Origin: Ampullaceana balthica
Taxonomy: Eukaryota > Mollusca > Gastropoda > Lymnaeidae
NCBI GenBank assembly: GCA_944989445.1
Contig: CALYLW010000348.1
Span: 62,001-126,000 of the forward strand
Reading direction: 5' to 3'
DNA length: 64,000 nt
Numbering within the stretch: the first letter of the stretch is position 1; the number at the start of each line of letters is the position of its first letter. Below, piece by piece: positions 46,501 through 58,140 of the stretch. The notes beneath the pieces were generated by a model. The model did no database searches. It was given only the letters and a program-made list of their open reading frames with translations, and was not told the origin of the DNA. The position numbers and the translations under genes are program-made.

Positions 46501-49500
46501 TAATCACTATTTCTTAAAGAAACTGAATATTATTTTAAATTTTAAGAAAATAATAAAACATATTGATTTTTTTTTAAATAATCTGGTATTTTTTTTAGCA
46601 TCTAATTGCTAACAAGTTGTTTTATATTGCCCATATTGTTATTCATTTCACCATTGGAATGTTCATTTAAATAAAGAATATAAAAAAATGTGAGCCTAAT
46701 TTATTGACTTTTCAACAGACTGCTTTATACCCATCACCATATTCCAAAGCCAACTGATAAGAGATGAGATGTTTTTAAGTGTGGTGGGGAATGGGTGGAA
46801 GGAGGAGTGAATCTAAATGGTGTTGGTGTTTCAAAACAAATGTAACTTTCATTTTATGAAACATAAGACACCTCTGTTTCATGCCCCTCACAAATCTCAC
46901 TGGCATATCAAATGTTTTTCCATATTTTGTTCACTCTGAGAATTAGAATCTTTTTGTGTTGAGCGATTTTTGTTTCCAGTAAAATTATTCTTGTTTCAAA
47001 TTAAACGGGAAAAGGTTAGGGCTGTTAACGATTAATTTAAACTTAATCGTTAATGTTTTAAAAATTAACGATTAATTAATCGTTAATTTGGATTAAATCC
47101 AAAAATTGACATTTAGGGTGTCATAAGTAACATTTATTAAACGTACTTGTAGAAAATTGAAATAACACTGGAATGTCTTCTTTATATGACATCTTTTAAC
47201 CAACAACGCAAACAGACAAGTGTATTGACATTATTTGGTTCAAGTGATGAGCGGGGCTTTTTGACAATATAACTAGCCAAGCTGAACAATCGTTCACATA
47301 GCTTTAGATTGTCTCAGCTGAAGTTTCTGATACTGTAGTGGATGTTTGGTTTGCAGGTCATATGTAAGCAAAGTTTTAGAACTATGGTAGCAATGTTCCC
47401 TTTAAGCAGCGAGGCTGCGCAGATATTTGACCAAAGCCACAAAGGAGTTAACAATCACCGCGCAGCAAATTTTGTAAAATATTGCACAAAAATGGACGTT
47501 ATGCAACTTTGCACACAAGTTTTTTTTAAACTTTGCACACAGACCAACGAAGCTTAGACTTATAGGGAACATTGCATGGTAGGCAAACGATTTCTCTCAA
47601 TGGACACAAAACCTTTATCAACATTTTGAACATTCAGGTAAGTGAATACAGTCGAACCCGGTTAAGTCAACGGCCTTGGGGTATGAAAAATTGCATCGAA
47701 ATAACCGATGATCGAGTTAAACGAAAACCAATATGGCGGCAAAATATTAACATGTGCTTGAAATTTCTTTATGTACATGATGTGTGTTAATTAGTGATGG
47801 GACGATTAATCGGAATCGTATCGGAATATCGGGTCCTTAATATTTCTTCACTCTTTCCTAAGGTTGTTAAGACCATTCGTTTTTAATGACCGTTTAAATT
47901 TAAATATAACCAACAGGGTTCCCACTCAGTCGGGAAAACGGGAAAAAGTCGGAAATTCATTTAAAAAATTTCTCGGTCTTGAAAGTCGGGAAATAGTTGG
48001 GAAAAGTTATGACTAGTCGGAAATTTTTATATATATATTTTTTTTTATGCCGAAGTAAATGACTTTGATTACGTCTCTGTGGTCATGTTTTGATTCCATT
48101 TAATAAAAAAAAAGTTATCAGTTTATAATTGTCTGCGCATGCGTTAAAACTAAGGTCAAATTTTTCGCCTCGCCTCGTCCCATGGCACCTGTGGCGTGGC
48201 ATGTCACCACCGCTCGCATTTGCAATGCTCGTCAAATCAGGGAATTTTTTTTTAATTAAACATATCAATATGGTAGTTTTAAGTTTAATGCTTTTGACGT
48301 GCAAGATATCTGTCACTATGAGACCGCACTCAAATTTCCTCACTCAATCAAACTTGTAATATAAATAGTAACAAATGCGGCCTTGACCGTTGATCACATC
48401 AAAGGCACACTGTGTGTTAAGTGTTAGACCTGGGCAACTAAGTGAATTTTAAATTTCCTTATCAGAATTTGACCTACAACAGTGATGACGTGTATTTTAT
48501 ATATATACTGGAATATTAAGAAAATGATTTGATTTCACCGTCACGCGCGTGTTAGTCACGTATCTTACTGATAACAAAGCAACAACAAACTTTTAAAAGA
48601 ATAATAATTTTTTATTTAATTCAATAAAAACCACCGTCGATTCTCGATACAAACCTTTATTTTCTTTTCTAAAGATATTCATTTATCTTAAAAAATAAAA
48701 TGATTAATGCATCAGAAAATGAATTAAGTTTAATAATAAAATAACATGCACTGCGAAATAATGACGATTTTCGAGCACCTCGGGTGAATACATACTCGTA
48801 AAACTAATTCACACACGGATCAAAGTGAAACACGATAAAAACATCCGGTAATTTTTATTGAAATCTCGTAAAATCACACAATAGCCAGAAGTCTTGAGGA
48901 AAGCAAGATTTCGATGCTATTTTTAACTAAAAATGCCATAGTGCATCGCTCGGCAAACAGACGGGGATCGAGCTAACTAACGTTAAGTTGCAAATTTGGC
49001 CCTCTTTTGTGCTCGAGTTTTTAGGTTTCGGGGACTCAAAAGAATCAAATTAACCGATGAGAAAATGCTAAGACAAAGAGAGAATTTGGCGGTTCCAATA
49101 AAAAAAGTCGATTTAATAATGTTGGCGATTAAACCGGGCTCGAGTTAAGTGGGTTCAACTGTAGTTTAAAAACCAAAATGTTTGTGTAATCGTCCGGAAA
49201 TTTGTTTATATTTATCGGCCAAAATATTTTACTTTTTGACTCCCAGTACATTTAAAAGTGTTGGGTCGATTAATCGTTAAAAAATTTTAACCATTAATCG
49301 AGAAATTAATCGTTAATTTCTGCAGCCATAATAAAAACACTTCTATAATTCTTCTAAAGTGTTTTGCTTTAAGCCTATTTTACTCCATAATGTTGTATTG
49401 CACTAGTATCACAAAAATGTTGTATTGCACTAGTATCACAAAATGTTGTATTGCATTAGTATCACAAAATGTTGTATTGCACTAGTATCACAAAATGTAT

Positions 49501-52500
49501 TGCACTAGTATCACAAAATGTTGTATTGCACTAGTATCATAAAATGTTGTATTGCACTAGTATCACAAAAATGTTGTATTGCACTAGTATCACAAAAATG
49601 TTGTATTGCACTACAGTGGCACCCGGTAAAGTCAACGGCCTTGGGGCATGAAAAATGGCGCCGAGATAACCGATCATCGAGTTAAACAAAAACCAATATG
49701 GCGGCAAAATATTAACATATGCTTGAAATTTCTTTAGGTACATGATGTGCGTTGATTAGGGATGGGACGATTAATCGGAATCGTATCGGAATATCGGGTC
49801 CCTATTTCTTCACTCTTTCCTAAGGTTGTTAAGACCGTTCGTTTTTAAGGACCATTTAAGTTTAAATATAACCCTTTGTTGCGTTAGCTCAGTTTTTTTT
49901 CCCTAGTACATAACTATAACGAATTCATCTACTCCTGCCCGCCACACCGCGCGCACGCCGTCTTACGTTTGATTCCCAGATTGAGCGATACTGTGCATTG
50001 GAAGGCACTTGCATGACTTTCCTTACAAGCTACACAAATAAGTAACCTACACATCCCCTCATTGTCCCCGAACCATTCTCTTCCAAACCATATTCTTTGG
50101 GTCTGTCCCCTCAGCTTACAATGAATTCCTTCCGTAACTTGATGCTAATGGGACTAACCAACAACAATGGTGTGGGAGATTGATAGTGGGGGTGGGTAAA
50201 CTGTCTGTAGTCTGTTATATTATATATTTTAAAATCTGGGGAGCCTTGTTTACAGTAAGCACCATTTGATTTTGGTATCGTCCCATCACTAGCGTTAATA
50301 AATGAGAATGTACATTCACATGTTTTTGGAGGTTTTTTTTTACACAAAGGCGTTGCCGTTATTTGTTTGTCTATCATGACTCAGCGAACTCTTCTCTATA
50401 AAAATGTACAAAAATAAATTAGGAACTCCTTTTGAACTTTTGAACCTTCAACTTTGACACATTTTAATTAATTCTAACCAATATTTAAATGGCTTTTGCA
50501 CACGGCCACTTCTTATGAATGAAACAATGAGAACAAAGCAGTAGTAATAGAGTCAAAATGAGGTTGAAGGATGAATGGTTGCCAATGACAACAAGTCTGC
50601 ACATGGTACATTTTGTTATTGCATACGAAACGAAATGTTTTAGACATGGGATTCTGCGTGAATCTTTGCTATTGGAGCAATTACGTAAAACTCGGCATCG
50701 GCATCACTTACACGGCCGATTGCCGAGTAGCCGAACCGATCGGTTCAGCCCTATCGATAAGTAACATTTTCAAAAGCTGGCGATTTAAGTTAGTAACACA
50801 GCGCTAAGAGCTGACCGCAAGTGGGCTGTGACGACACCAGCAGACCTCGCAAGGCCGAAATTTTATGCCTTCACTTGGTTATAACAAATCACATCTAACA
50901 TTTTCAAAAGCTGACGATTGGTCATGGGGATCGAGATAACCAACGCTAAGTGGCAAATTTGGCCCTCTTTTGTGATCGAGGTATTAGGGTTCGGCGACTT
51001 AAAATAATCGAATTAACCGATGAGAAAATGCAAAGACTAAGAGAGAATTTGGTGGTTCAAAAAAAAACGTCGATTTAATAGAGCTGACGAGTTAAACGGG
51101 CTCGAGTTATGTGGGTTCTACTGTAGTATCACAAAAATGTTGTATTGCACTAGTATCAAAAAAACTAAAAGAAACCTTAGCTTTTACAACTTACTTTCAT
51201 CTTTTCCTTTTCCACTTCTTTGGCAACAGAGTCAACCATATCAATAAAAGTGCCAACAATCTTTTGAAAGTCTCCGATCTCTGTGGATTTTTTAAAAGGT
51301 CAGTTCTAGTACTCAATTCATCAGAGAATGATTTAATTGATCACAAGCCAAAATAAAAATTCTCAAAAATAATATTGTGGATAGTCATTTTGTTTACTAA
51401 CACTCATATCATTCTATATTAACAGTATTACCTATCAAAATTTTGCCCATAGAAGACCAAAGAGGAAAGTAGTAATAATACATAAAGCAATTAATTCTAA
51501 CTTGGAAATACAACACAAAGATAATTTAACACAACCCTCATATAGATAAAGGATAAAAACACTTTCTTTATTCCATATGCAAGAACTAACACATACAAAT
51601 TCTTGTTCTTCCCTCTTGCATGAGGTAACTAGGAAAACCAACAATCTATCAACATTTAAAACTCTATTAAAAATGCAAGACTAGACATAAACCACGAGTA
51701 AGTATAGGACGCAATTCGCTTCTGTACAGAAGGAGCGCCTGTAACAGATAAGATAATTTTAATTCCTTTTATAATTAAGTTAGTAATATTCTATATTGAA
51801 GGAGTATCTGTAATACATTTGATAAGATTAAGTTATAGACCAAAAAAGATAAGCCGAAAACAGATGAAGAAGTGTGGGGATATACACTAAATAGTGCACT
51901 TTACTAAAAGATTAAAACAGACTGTGCTAGTTTATGTTGTTATTGTAAATCATGAGCTAGGGTATTTGAGTAATTTTGTATTTGAAAGATTTTCACCAGT
52001 TGAAAGAAGTGACCATGGTAGAATATATTGACTCATTGGTAGAGCCTAAACGATCTAGCCCAGTGCTACTCAAACCCGGTCCATGGGCCATCCATCGCAA
52101 GTTCGCAAAAGTTATCAAGAAAGGATAGAAAATATAATTATAATCCTCCATTAGCAACCATTATATTAATACTAACCCTAATTTTTCGTCTATAAGCAAT
52201 TAAAATGAAAAAACTATAATAAAATAAATTACATTTCGCTACCCCGCCAGTACAGGTAAAATAGTGTACCAGTCCCTGGAGAAAGGACAAACTTTTGCCG
52301 GTCCGTCAAGCTAAAAAGTTTGAGAAGCCCTGACCTAGTCTATGCATAAGCCATAATGATGATAATAGAGAATCTGGAAGTGTCAGAAAATTTAATCCTA
52401 GCATTGGCCTAAGGACTTTTCCATGTGAATTCAGCAACTTTATTTATTTATTCTTATTCATGTCCCTAATATATTACTTTGATATGATTATGAGTTTAAT

Positions 52501-55500
52501 TCCTGCTGATATACCGTCCTGCTACAGACCCTTCCAGACATGACATGGGCATGTTTATGCAAAATTTGCAGCACAATTAATTTTATAATTGACACCCAAT
52601 AAAAAGTCAGGCTATTAAGGTGGTCCACTGGGTCAAAATATCAGTATTTCTCAAATTTTTATCAAAAATGAGATTTTGGTGAATGCTACTAGATCAATGC
52701 TTCTCAAAGTGGTGGTCCACGGACCGCTGCCGGTCCGTGGGTGATCCGCCACCGGTCCGCAGAAGTTATCAAGAAAGAACAGAAAATATCATTATAGTCC
52801 TCCATTTGCAACCATTACTACTAACTAATATGTCAATTTTTCAACAATAAGCATATAAAATTAAATAATAAAATGAAATAAATGAAATAAATTACATTTC
52901 GTAATAGAGTGCCGGTCCGTGGAGGAATGGAAAAAAAATCCTGCCGGTCAGCCATATTAAAAAGTTTGAGAAGCACTGTACTAGATTATCCATTTATCTA
53001 TAATTCGGCATTTACCATTTTCATTAAAATTGATTAAAAAGTGTTTAAAAATGTATTTGAAAGTGGTATAAGGGGATACCATTTTGACTTGGGGGCAAAA
53101 ACTTGTCCAAATGTATCCTATAGGGTGACCTTTGCTTTTACATTCAGAATTATAAAGCTACCTAGGCATATTTGGTATTGATGAAAAGCTTATCATCCCT
53201 GGCGTGTAATGGACTGTCCCATTGCAAAGTCCAGAAATAACCCTTTGCTCCAGTATCCCCCAAAGGTTTCCATCAACATGTGATCTTATTGGTCAATAAT
53301 TCAAATCTTGTGTATCCGCTAGGGCTGTTAACGATTAATTTAAATTTAATCGTTAACTTTTGAAAAATTAACAATTAATTAATCGATAATTTTCGATTAA
53401 AGCCAAAAAATTGAAATGTATGGTGTCATAAGTAACACTTATTAAACTTACTTGTCGAAAATCGAAATAACACTTGAATGCCTTCTTTATATGACATCTT
53501 TTAACCAACAATGCAAACAGACAAGTGTATTGACAGTATTTGGTTGAAGTGATGAGCGGGTCTTATTGAAAATATAACAAGCCGAGCTGATCAGTCGTTC
53601 ACGTAGCTTTAGATTGTCTCAGCTGAAGTTTCTGATACTGTATGGTTGGTTTCCAGGTGATACGTAAGGGAAGTGTTAAAACCATGTTAGCAATTTTCCC
53701 TTTAAGCAGCGCGGCTGCACATATATTTGACCGACCCCACGCAGGAGCTTAGAATCACCACGCAGCTAATTTTGTAAAATATTGCACAAAAAATGAACTT
53801 TGCACACAAGTTGTTTCTTTAACACGGACCAACGAAGCTTCGACTTAGAGGGAACATTGCATGGTAGGCAAATGATTTCTCTCAATGGACACATAACCTT
53901 TATCAACATTTTGAACAGTAACGTCAGTAAATAGTTTAAAACCCAAATTTTTGTTTCATGGTGCGAAAATTAGTTTTTATGTATCGGCCGAAATATTTGT
54001 ACTTTTTGACTTCCAGTACATTTATAAGTGGTGGGTTGATTAATCGAGAAATTAATCATTAATTTTCCGCAGCCCTAGTATCCGCAAGTATCATTGGTCG
54101 GCCTACTTTTGCCAAGACCCAAATTGAAAAACAATTCCCACCATGCAACATTTTGTTGCCTCATTTCGCTATGAAACACTGGATCGCGAAAGCAAAACCA
54201 ATTATCCATCGAACAAATTTATTCAAAATTCAAATTAACAAAAATTCAAATTTGTACAAATTTTCTTGCATTGAATAGGTAGGTTGAATTTAATAATGTA
54301 TTTAATGAATATTTTTTGGTAATTTTAGACCATGAATGAATGAGTTTCTGTATATACTCGTTCACAAGCTGACCTTTTTGGACAAAATCTAGGGGAAAAA
54401 GTTGGGTGGTCGGCTTATGAGCGGGTCATAGGTGATTTCTGCATGTACAGTCAAAACCGGTTAAGTCGATGGCGTTGGGGTATGAAAAATGGCGTCGAGA
54501 TAACCGATGATCGAGTTAAAACTAAAACCAATATGGCGGCAAAATATTAACATGTGCTTGAAATTTCTTCCCTAACATTTCTTCACTCTTTCCTAAGGTT
54601 GTAATGACCGTTCGTTTTTAAGGACCGTTTAAAATTTAAATATAACCATGGTTCCCACTCAGGAAAATGGGGAAAAGTCTGGAATTTATTTTTTAAAAAT
54701 TCTCTGCCTTGAAAGTCGGGAAAAGTTATGACTAATCGGGAATTAAATATATATATAAATATATATATATAAATTCCCGATTAGTATATACAATAAATAT
54801 ATATATATATATAATGCCGTAAAGGACTTTGATTACGTCTCTGTCATGTTTCGATTCCATTTAATTAAAAATAAGTTACCAGTTTATAATTGTCTGCGCA
54901 TGCGCTAAAAGGTCAAAGTTTACGCCTCGCCTAGTCCCGCGTGTCACAGCTGCTAGCGTTTGCAATGCCGTCGAATCAGCGAATAAAAAAAATTAAAATA
55001 AACATAGCAATATGGTAACTTAAAGTTTAATGCTTTTGACGTGCAGGATATCTGTTACTATCAGAACGCTCTCGAATTTCCTCAGTCTTATAATAATATA
55101 AATAAAACTATTGCGTCCTTGACCGTTGATCACAGCACGCTGTGGGCTGTGTGTTAGACCTCGGCCGGCAACTAAGTAAGCGAATTTTTAAAAAAATCAT
55201 TCCTTATCAGAATTCGACCTACAAAAGTGATGACGTGTATATTAATAATATTATATACATGTACTGGAATATTGAGAAAATGATTTGATTTCATCGTCAC
55301 GCGCGTGTTAGTGTCACAGTCACGTATCTTACTGGTAACAAAGCAACAACAAACTTTTTAAAAAATAATAATTTTTTATTTAATTATATAAAAACCACCG
55401 TCGATTCACGGTACAAACCTTTATTTTTATTTCTAAACATATTCGTTTATCTTAAAAAATAAAATGATTAATGCATCAGAAAATGACTTAAGTTTAATAA

Positions 55501-57353
55501 TAATATAACATGCACTGCGAAATAATGACGGATTAAAGATCGCTAACGCCGATTTACGGGCACCTCGGGTGAATACATCTAATTCACACATGGATCGAAA
55601 GTGAAAGAAGATAATAACATCCGGTAATTTTTATTGAAATCTCGTAGAATCACACAATAGCCGGAAGTCTCGAAGAAAGCGAGATGTCAACACTATTTTG
55701 AACTAAAAATGCATTGCTAGGCGAACCGACGAGGATCGAGGAAGTTGCAAATTTGGCCCTCTATTGTGCTCGAGGTATTAGGTTTCGGCGACTTAGAAAA
55801 ATCGAATTAGCCGATGAAAAAATGCTAAGACAAAGAGAGAATTTGGCGGTTCCAATAAAAAACATCAAGTTAGTGGGTGGTCGAGCTAACCGTGCTCGAG
55901 GTAAGTGGGTTCGACTGTATATTGAATATCGGTGTTGTTATTATAGATCAAGGTCCTTTTCTACATTCTAAAATATTTGACTTCTCTACCAGAAGCTATA
56001 TTACATTATTATACATCTGCACTTACCTTATTTAATCATTTTATTTATTTTTGTGAATGTTTTAATAAATTGTTTTACAAATTTTGTTTTCAGCAACGAA
56101 TTTTAATGTACACCCTTATTTATATACTGGAATATGGAGAAAGCGATTTGATGTCACCGTCGCTCGCGTTAGTCTTGTATGCTGCCCTGCATCTTAACAG
56201 TAAAGTTGGTGTTAAACGATCTGATTAAACGGGACCGGTCCTGATCTGAGGACTGGTTAACTGTTAAAAACCTTAATTATAATTATGGTCATAGTTCTGT
56301 GAATGACAAGCCTTTATGTTTGAAAACATGTAAAAATAATTTAATATATTCTCTACCTAAGATTATTTACTTTTATTTCATTCATAAATGGTATAATGGT
56401 ATGTGTGCATTGTGTAACCATCATATAGTTTCCAGACAGACTGTATTTTAAAAAAGAACATTTAAAATCTTTTATGTTGTTTTTCTCAGCTTTGCATTTT
56501 TTAACTTTTTTAGGAACCATATATGTTAAGACAGGAAAAGTATTAGAGCTACAGGCTTCAAACTTGCCCTGCTTTTTTACAAGGCTATTCTGTACAAAGT
56601 TACGATTTCCTTTTTTTGATTTATCCAACAGAAATATTTCAATAAATTGTTTTCAGATGCTACCCCAATTTTTTTTATAAAAAACTATACCTGCACACAG
56701 AAATTATTTTGAAACTTCGTATAATTGTGATGCTTAAAAAACAGTGTAACTATATTTATAATAATAATAATAATAATAGCATTGTTAATTTGTATGCAAA
56801 GTTTTAAAACAAATTGATCCTGATAGCTTTTGTGTGACAGTCAATTTTGGTTGAATTTTTTTTTAGAAAAGTTCTTTTTTCTTTTTTGTCTTTCTATAAC
56901 TATAACTGTTCAGTTAGTAAATACTGTTCAGTTTCAGTTAGTATGTATTTTTTATGTGAATGTGAATTGTTTTTTTTTCAATTAAGAAATGTAGACAACA
57001 AAATTTTGACCCATGGGCCACCTTAAAAGTTGTGCATGGGACATAGGAATCAGCACAGAAGACTACAACTTTTTAATAGTGGTGCGATGTACCATACTTT
57101 GTACTTTGTGCTCATTAATTTCATTTAAATTTAATAGGCTGGATAGTGAGTGGATAGGACATGGCGGAAGACTACCGTCTTATTACAAAGAATATACAAG
57201 CATTTTCAAATTCCCTATATACCTACTATCAACAAATTCTTTACACTCTTCTTTAAGTTCTTTAGTTTGCTGTGCGACTTCAGGCTCTAAAACTCGTATT
57301 TTATTCAATTCATCAAAATGTAGCCCAGCTCTAGCTAGCGCCTCGTCCGCCAT
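43470..57353 (-). CDS. IFT20: Intraflagellar transport protein IFT20, complete four-exon gene
   Basis: IFT20 is the small coiled-coil subunit of the IFT-B complex. It works at the Golgi and the cilium, moving membrane cargo to the ciliary base. Coding exons on the minus strand are 57353-57227, 51280-51195, 45358-45255 and 43551-43470, with intron phases 1, 0 and 2 and GT-AG sites at every junction. The joined product is 132 residues, the usual length of animal IFT20. It starts [19 protein letters not shown], continues with [19 protein letters not shown], has the family's [16 protein letters not shown] core in exon 3, and ends [12 protein letters not shown] before TGA. The long helical, Gln/Glu/Lys-rich sequence fits a coiled coil. 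No frameshift or in-frame stop was seen. Introns of 5946, 5836 and 1703 bp are filled with DNA transposons, minisatellites and a LINE end. The start is the first ATG matching the family N-terminus. Confidence 0.96.
44837..44923. repeat. Perfect 39-bp palindrome in IFT20 intron 3
   Basis: Arms 44837-44875 and 44885-44923 are exact reverse complements with a 9-base loop TTAAATTAG. Would form a very stable hairpin in the transcript or when single-stranded. Confidence 0.97.
45255..45358 (-). CDS. IFT20: IFT20 exon 3
   Basis: Encodes the most conserved block, [19 protein letters not shown], through KKMELE. The acceptor is CCTTCAG and the donor GTGAGA in phase 2. A terminal-repeat element begins about 50 bp upstream of the acceptor. 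Confidence 0.96.
45413..45980 (-). mobile_element. AAATCCCTTATA-related element in IFT20 intron 2
   Basis: Left end AAATCCCTTATACTTATATA, right end GTTAATATAAGTGATTTA. The terminal regions match the family, while the interior (45520-45760, with a CT-rich tract) is different. Confidence 0.72.
47391..47574. mobile_element. CAATGTTCCCT MITE inside the TAGGGCTG copy at 47017
   Basis: 184 bp, reverse orientation, flanks TATGGTAG and CATGGTAG (7 of 8). Confidence 0.84.
47649..49161. mobile_element. TA-flanked 1.5 kb element (Tc1/mariner, pogo-like ends), copy A
   Basis: Ends CAGTCGAACCCGGTTAAGTC and GTTAAGTGGGTTCAACTG, flanked by TA on both sides. 1513 bp and no transposase recognised. Inserted inside the TAGGGCTG hAT copy at 47017. 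Confidence 0.85.
49384..49613. repeat. 26-27-bp minisatellite, left part
   Basis: Units of TTGTATTGCACTAGTATCAC plus AAAATG, about nine copies. Continues as 51124-51168 after the inserted element. Confidence 0.93.
49614..51123. mobile_element. TA-flanked 1.5 kb element, copy B, inserted in a minisatellite
   Basis: Ends CAGTGGCACCCGGTAAAGTC and GTTATGTGGGTTCTACTG, flanked by TA. 1510 bp. The 26-bp array resumes immediately after it, so the insertion point is exact. Contains a nested hAT MITE at 49757-50291. Confidence 0.9.
49757..50291. mobile_element. TAGGGATGGGACGAT hAT MITE nested in copy B
   Basis: Ends TAGGGATGGGACGATTAATC and GGTATCGTCCCATCACTA. 8-bp duplications GCGTTGAT and GCGTTAAT (7 of 8). 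535 bp. A left part of the same MITE is in copy A from about 47795. Confidence 0.88.
51124..51168. repeat. 26-27-bp minisatellite, right part
   Basis: GTATCACAAAAATGTTGTAT and TGCACTAGTATCA: the resumed array after the TA-flanked element. About 28 bp later IFT20 exon 2 begins (51195 on the genomic axis). Confidence 0.92.
51195..51280 (-). CDS. IFT20: IFT20 exon 2
   Basis: Encodes [18 protein letters not shown] and on to KEKMK. The acceptor is CCACAG and the donor GTAAGT in phase 0. It lies between two transposon-filled introns. Confidence 0.95.
51440..51760 (+). mobile_element. LINE 3' end, copy 2
   Basis: Colinear with copy 1 from about CATAAAGCAATTAATTCTAA through TCAACATTTAAAACTCTA to GTACAGAAGGAGCGCCTGTA and the AGATAAGATAA tail. 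The frame is degraded. In IFT20 intron 1. Confidence 0.82.
52061..52332. mobile_element. CAGTGCTTCTCAAA hAT MITE, second copy
   Basis: 272 bp, ends CAGTGCTACTCAAAC and GTTTGAGAAGCCCTG. Flanks ATCTAGCC and ACCTAGTC match at 6 of 8. Confidence 0.85.
52695..52978. mobile_element. CAGTGCTTCTCAAA hAT MITE, intact
   Basis: 284 bp with exact 8-bp duplications TACTAGAT (52687-52694, 52979-52986). Interior GGTCCACGGACCGCTGCC. In IFT20 intron 1. Confidence 0.93.
53320..54077 (-). mobile_element. TAGGGCTG hAT element, intact short copy
   Basis: TAGGGCTG/CAGCCCTA ends with exact 8-bp duplications GTATCCGC at 53312-53319 and 54078-54085. 758 bp and internally non-coding. Reverse orientation relative to copy 1. 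Lies in IFT20 intron 1. Confidence 0.93.
53691..53859. mobile_element. CAATGTTCCCT MITE inside the intact TAGGGCTG copy
   Basis: 169 bp, reverse orientation, ends CAATTTTCCCT and AGGGAACATTG, at the same host position as the other nested copies. Confidence 0.83.
54448..55917. mobile_element. TA-flanked 1.5 kb element, copy C
   Basis: Ends CAGTCAAAACCGGTTAAGTC and GTAAGTGGGTTCGACTG, flanked by TA. 1470 bp. Inserted in a relative of the element at 61899-62486, which carries the uninterrupted sequence. Confidence 0.88.
56116..57226. other. IFT20 intron 1, proximal part
   Basis: AT-rich intron sequence. A lysine-rich 91-codon minus-strand frame (56628-56353) has no recognisable similarity and is treated as chance. 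Nothing else supported. Confidence 0.55.
57227..57353 (-). CDS. IFT20: IFT20 exon 1
   Basis: Encodes residues 1-42 plus the first base of codon 43 (phase 1). The donor reads GTAGGT immediately after the Val-Asp codons. The Lys codon is completed by exon 2. Confidence 0.95.
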
Positions 57354-57884
57354 TTTGACGTTGGTATGCAAGCTTTCTCAGAAGAGCCAGTAAATATTTG
57401 TTTACGTATTTTCATTGTTTTACTTATTTATTTATTTGGAGGGCATGTTTTACTTTTATTTCATCATTTGAAAAAAATATTGCTTTAATGTTATATTCAT
57501 AAATAATCTTCTTTTTTTTTAAAGTCGTTTTCGAAACTTGTACACTACTACAAAATAAGTATCGCATTTTAAAAGTAAGTTAATTAAAATATTACTTCGT
57601 TTATAATAATAATACCAACAAATTGATACTCGGATCTTAGAAAAACTAATGCAAATTCATTTTAAGTTTTACTTTCATGATATTATTTTATAGATATGCC
57701 CATATCCACAAATGTTAATCATCATTGTCATCAGCTTAAATTTAAATAGCTAAGAGCTTTTTTTTTAATTTAAAAAAATAATAAAAATATTTTTTAAAAA
57801 AAAATTTTTAAATTTTTTTTTAAAAATTATTGTGTGTAAATCGTATCCTTTTGTGTTTTTGTGTGGTTAAATTTGATGAACTTT

Positions 57885-58140
57885 ATACAACCCTAAGATA
57901 GACATAAGGATAAAAAAACACCTTTCTTATTCCGTATGCAAGAATAAACTCATACAAATTTTCGTTCTTCCCGTCCGGAATTCGGGCGTGGATGGGTTGC
58001 CTGAAGAAACTAGGAAAGCCAACACTTCATCAACATTTAAAACTCTAATAAGAATGCAGGACTAAACATAAACCATAGATAAGTGTAGGGCGCAATAATC
58101 TTCTGTATAGAAGAAGCGTCTGAAACAGATAAGATAAGAT
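57885..58140 (+). mobile_element. LINE 3' end, copy 3
   Basis: Matches copies 1 and 2. Encodes GLPEETRKANTSSTFKT before a stop, then the conserved tail and GATAAGATAAGATAA. Ends exactly where a TAGGGCTG hAT remnant begins. Confidence 0.85.

Larger units (their letters stand above)
47017..49328 (-). mobile_element. TAGGGCTG hAT element interrupted by a TA-flanked element
   Basis: Left end TAGGGCTG at 47017 and right end GCAGCC near 49328. The interior matches copies 1 and 3 in reverse orientation and contains the 1.5 kb element at 47649-49161. No clear 8-bp duplication. Lies in IFT20 intron 2. Confidence 0.82.

Noticed and set aside
55714..55971. 85-codon frame at the end of TA-flanked copy C
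   Set aside because: It lies across the element's terminal region, which is non-coding and variable in copies A and B.
56353..56628. Lysine-rich minus-strand frame in IFT20 intron 1 as an extra exon
   Set aside because: IFT20 exons 1 and 2 join in phase without it, and the product already has the normal family length.
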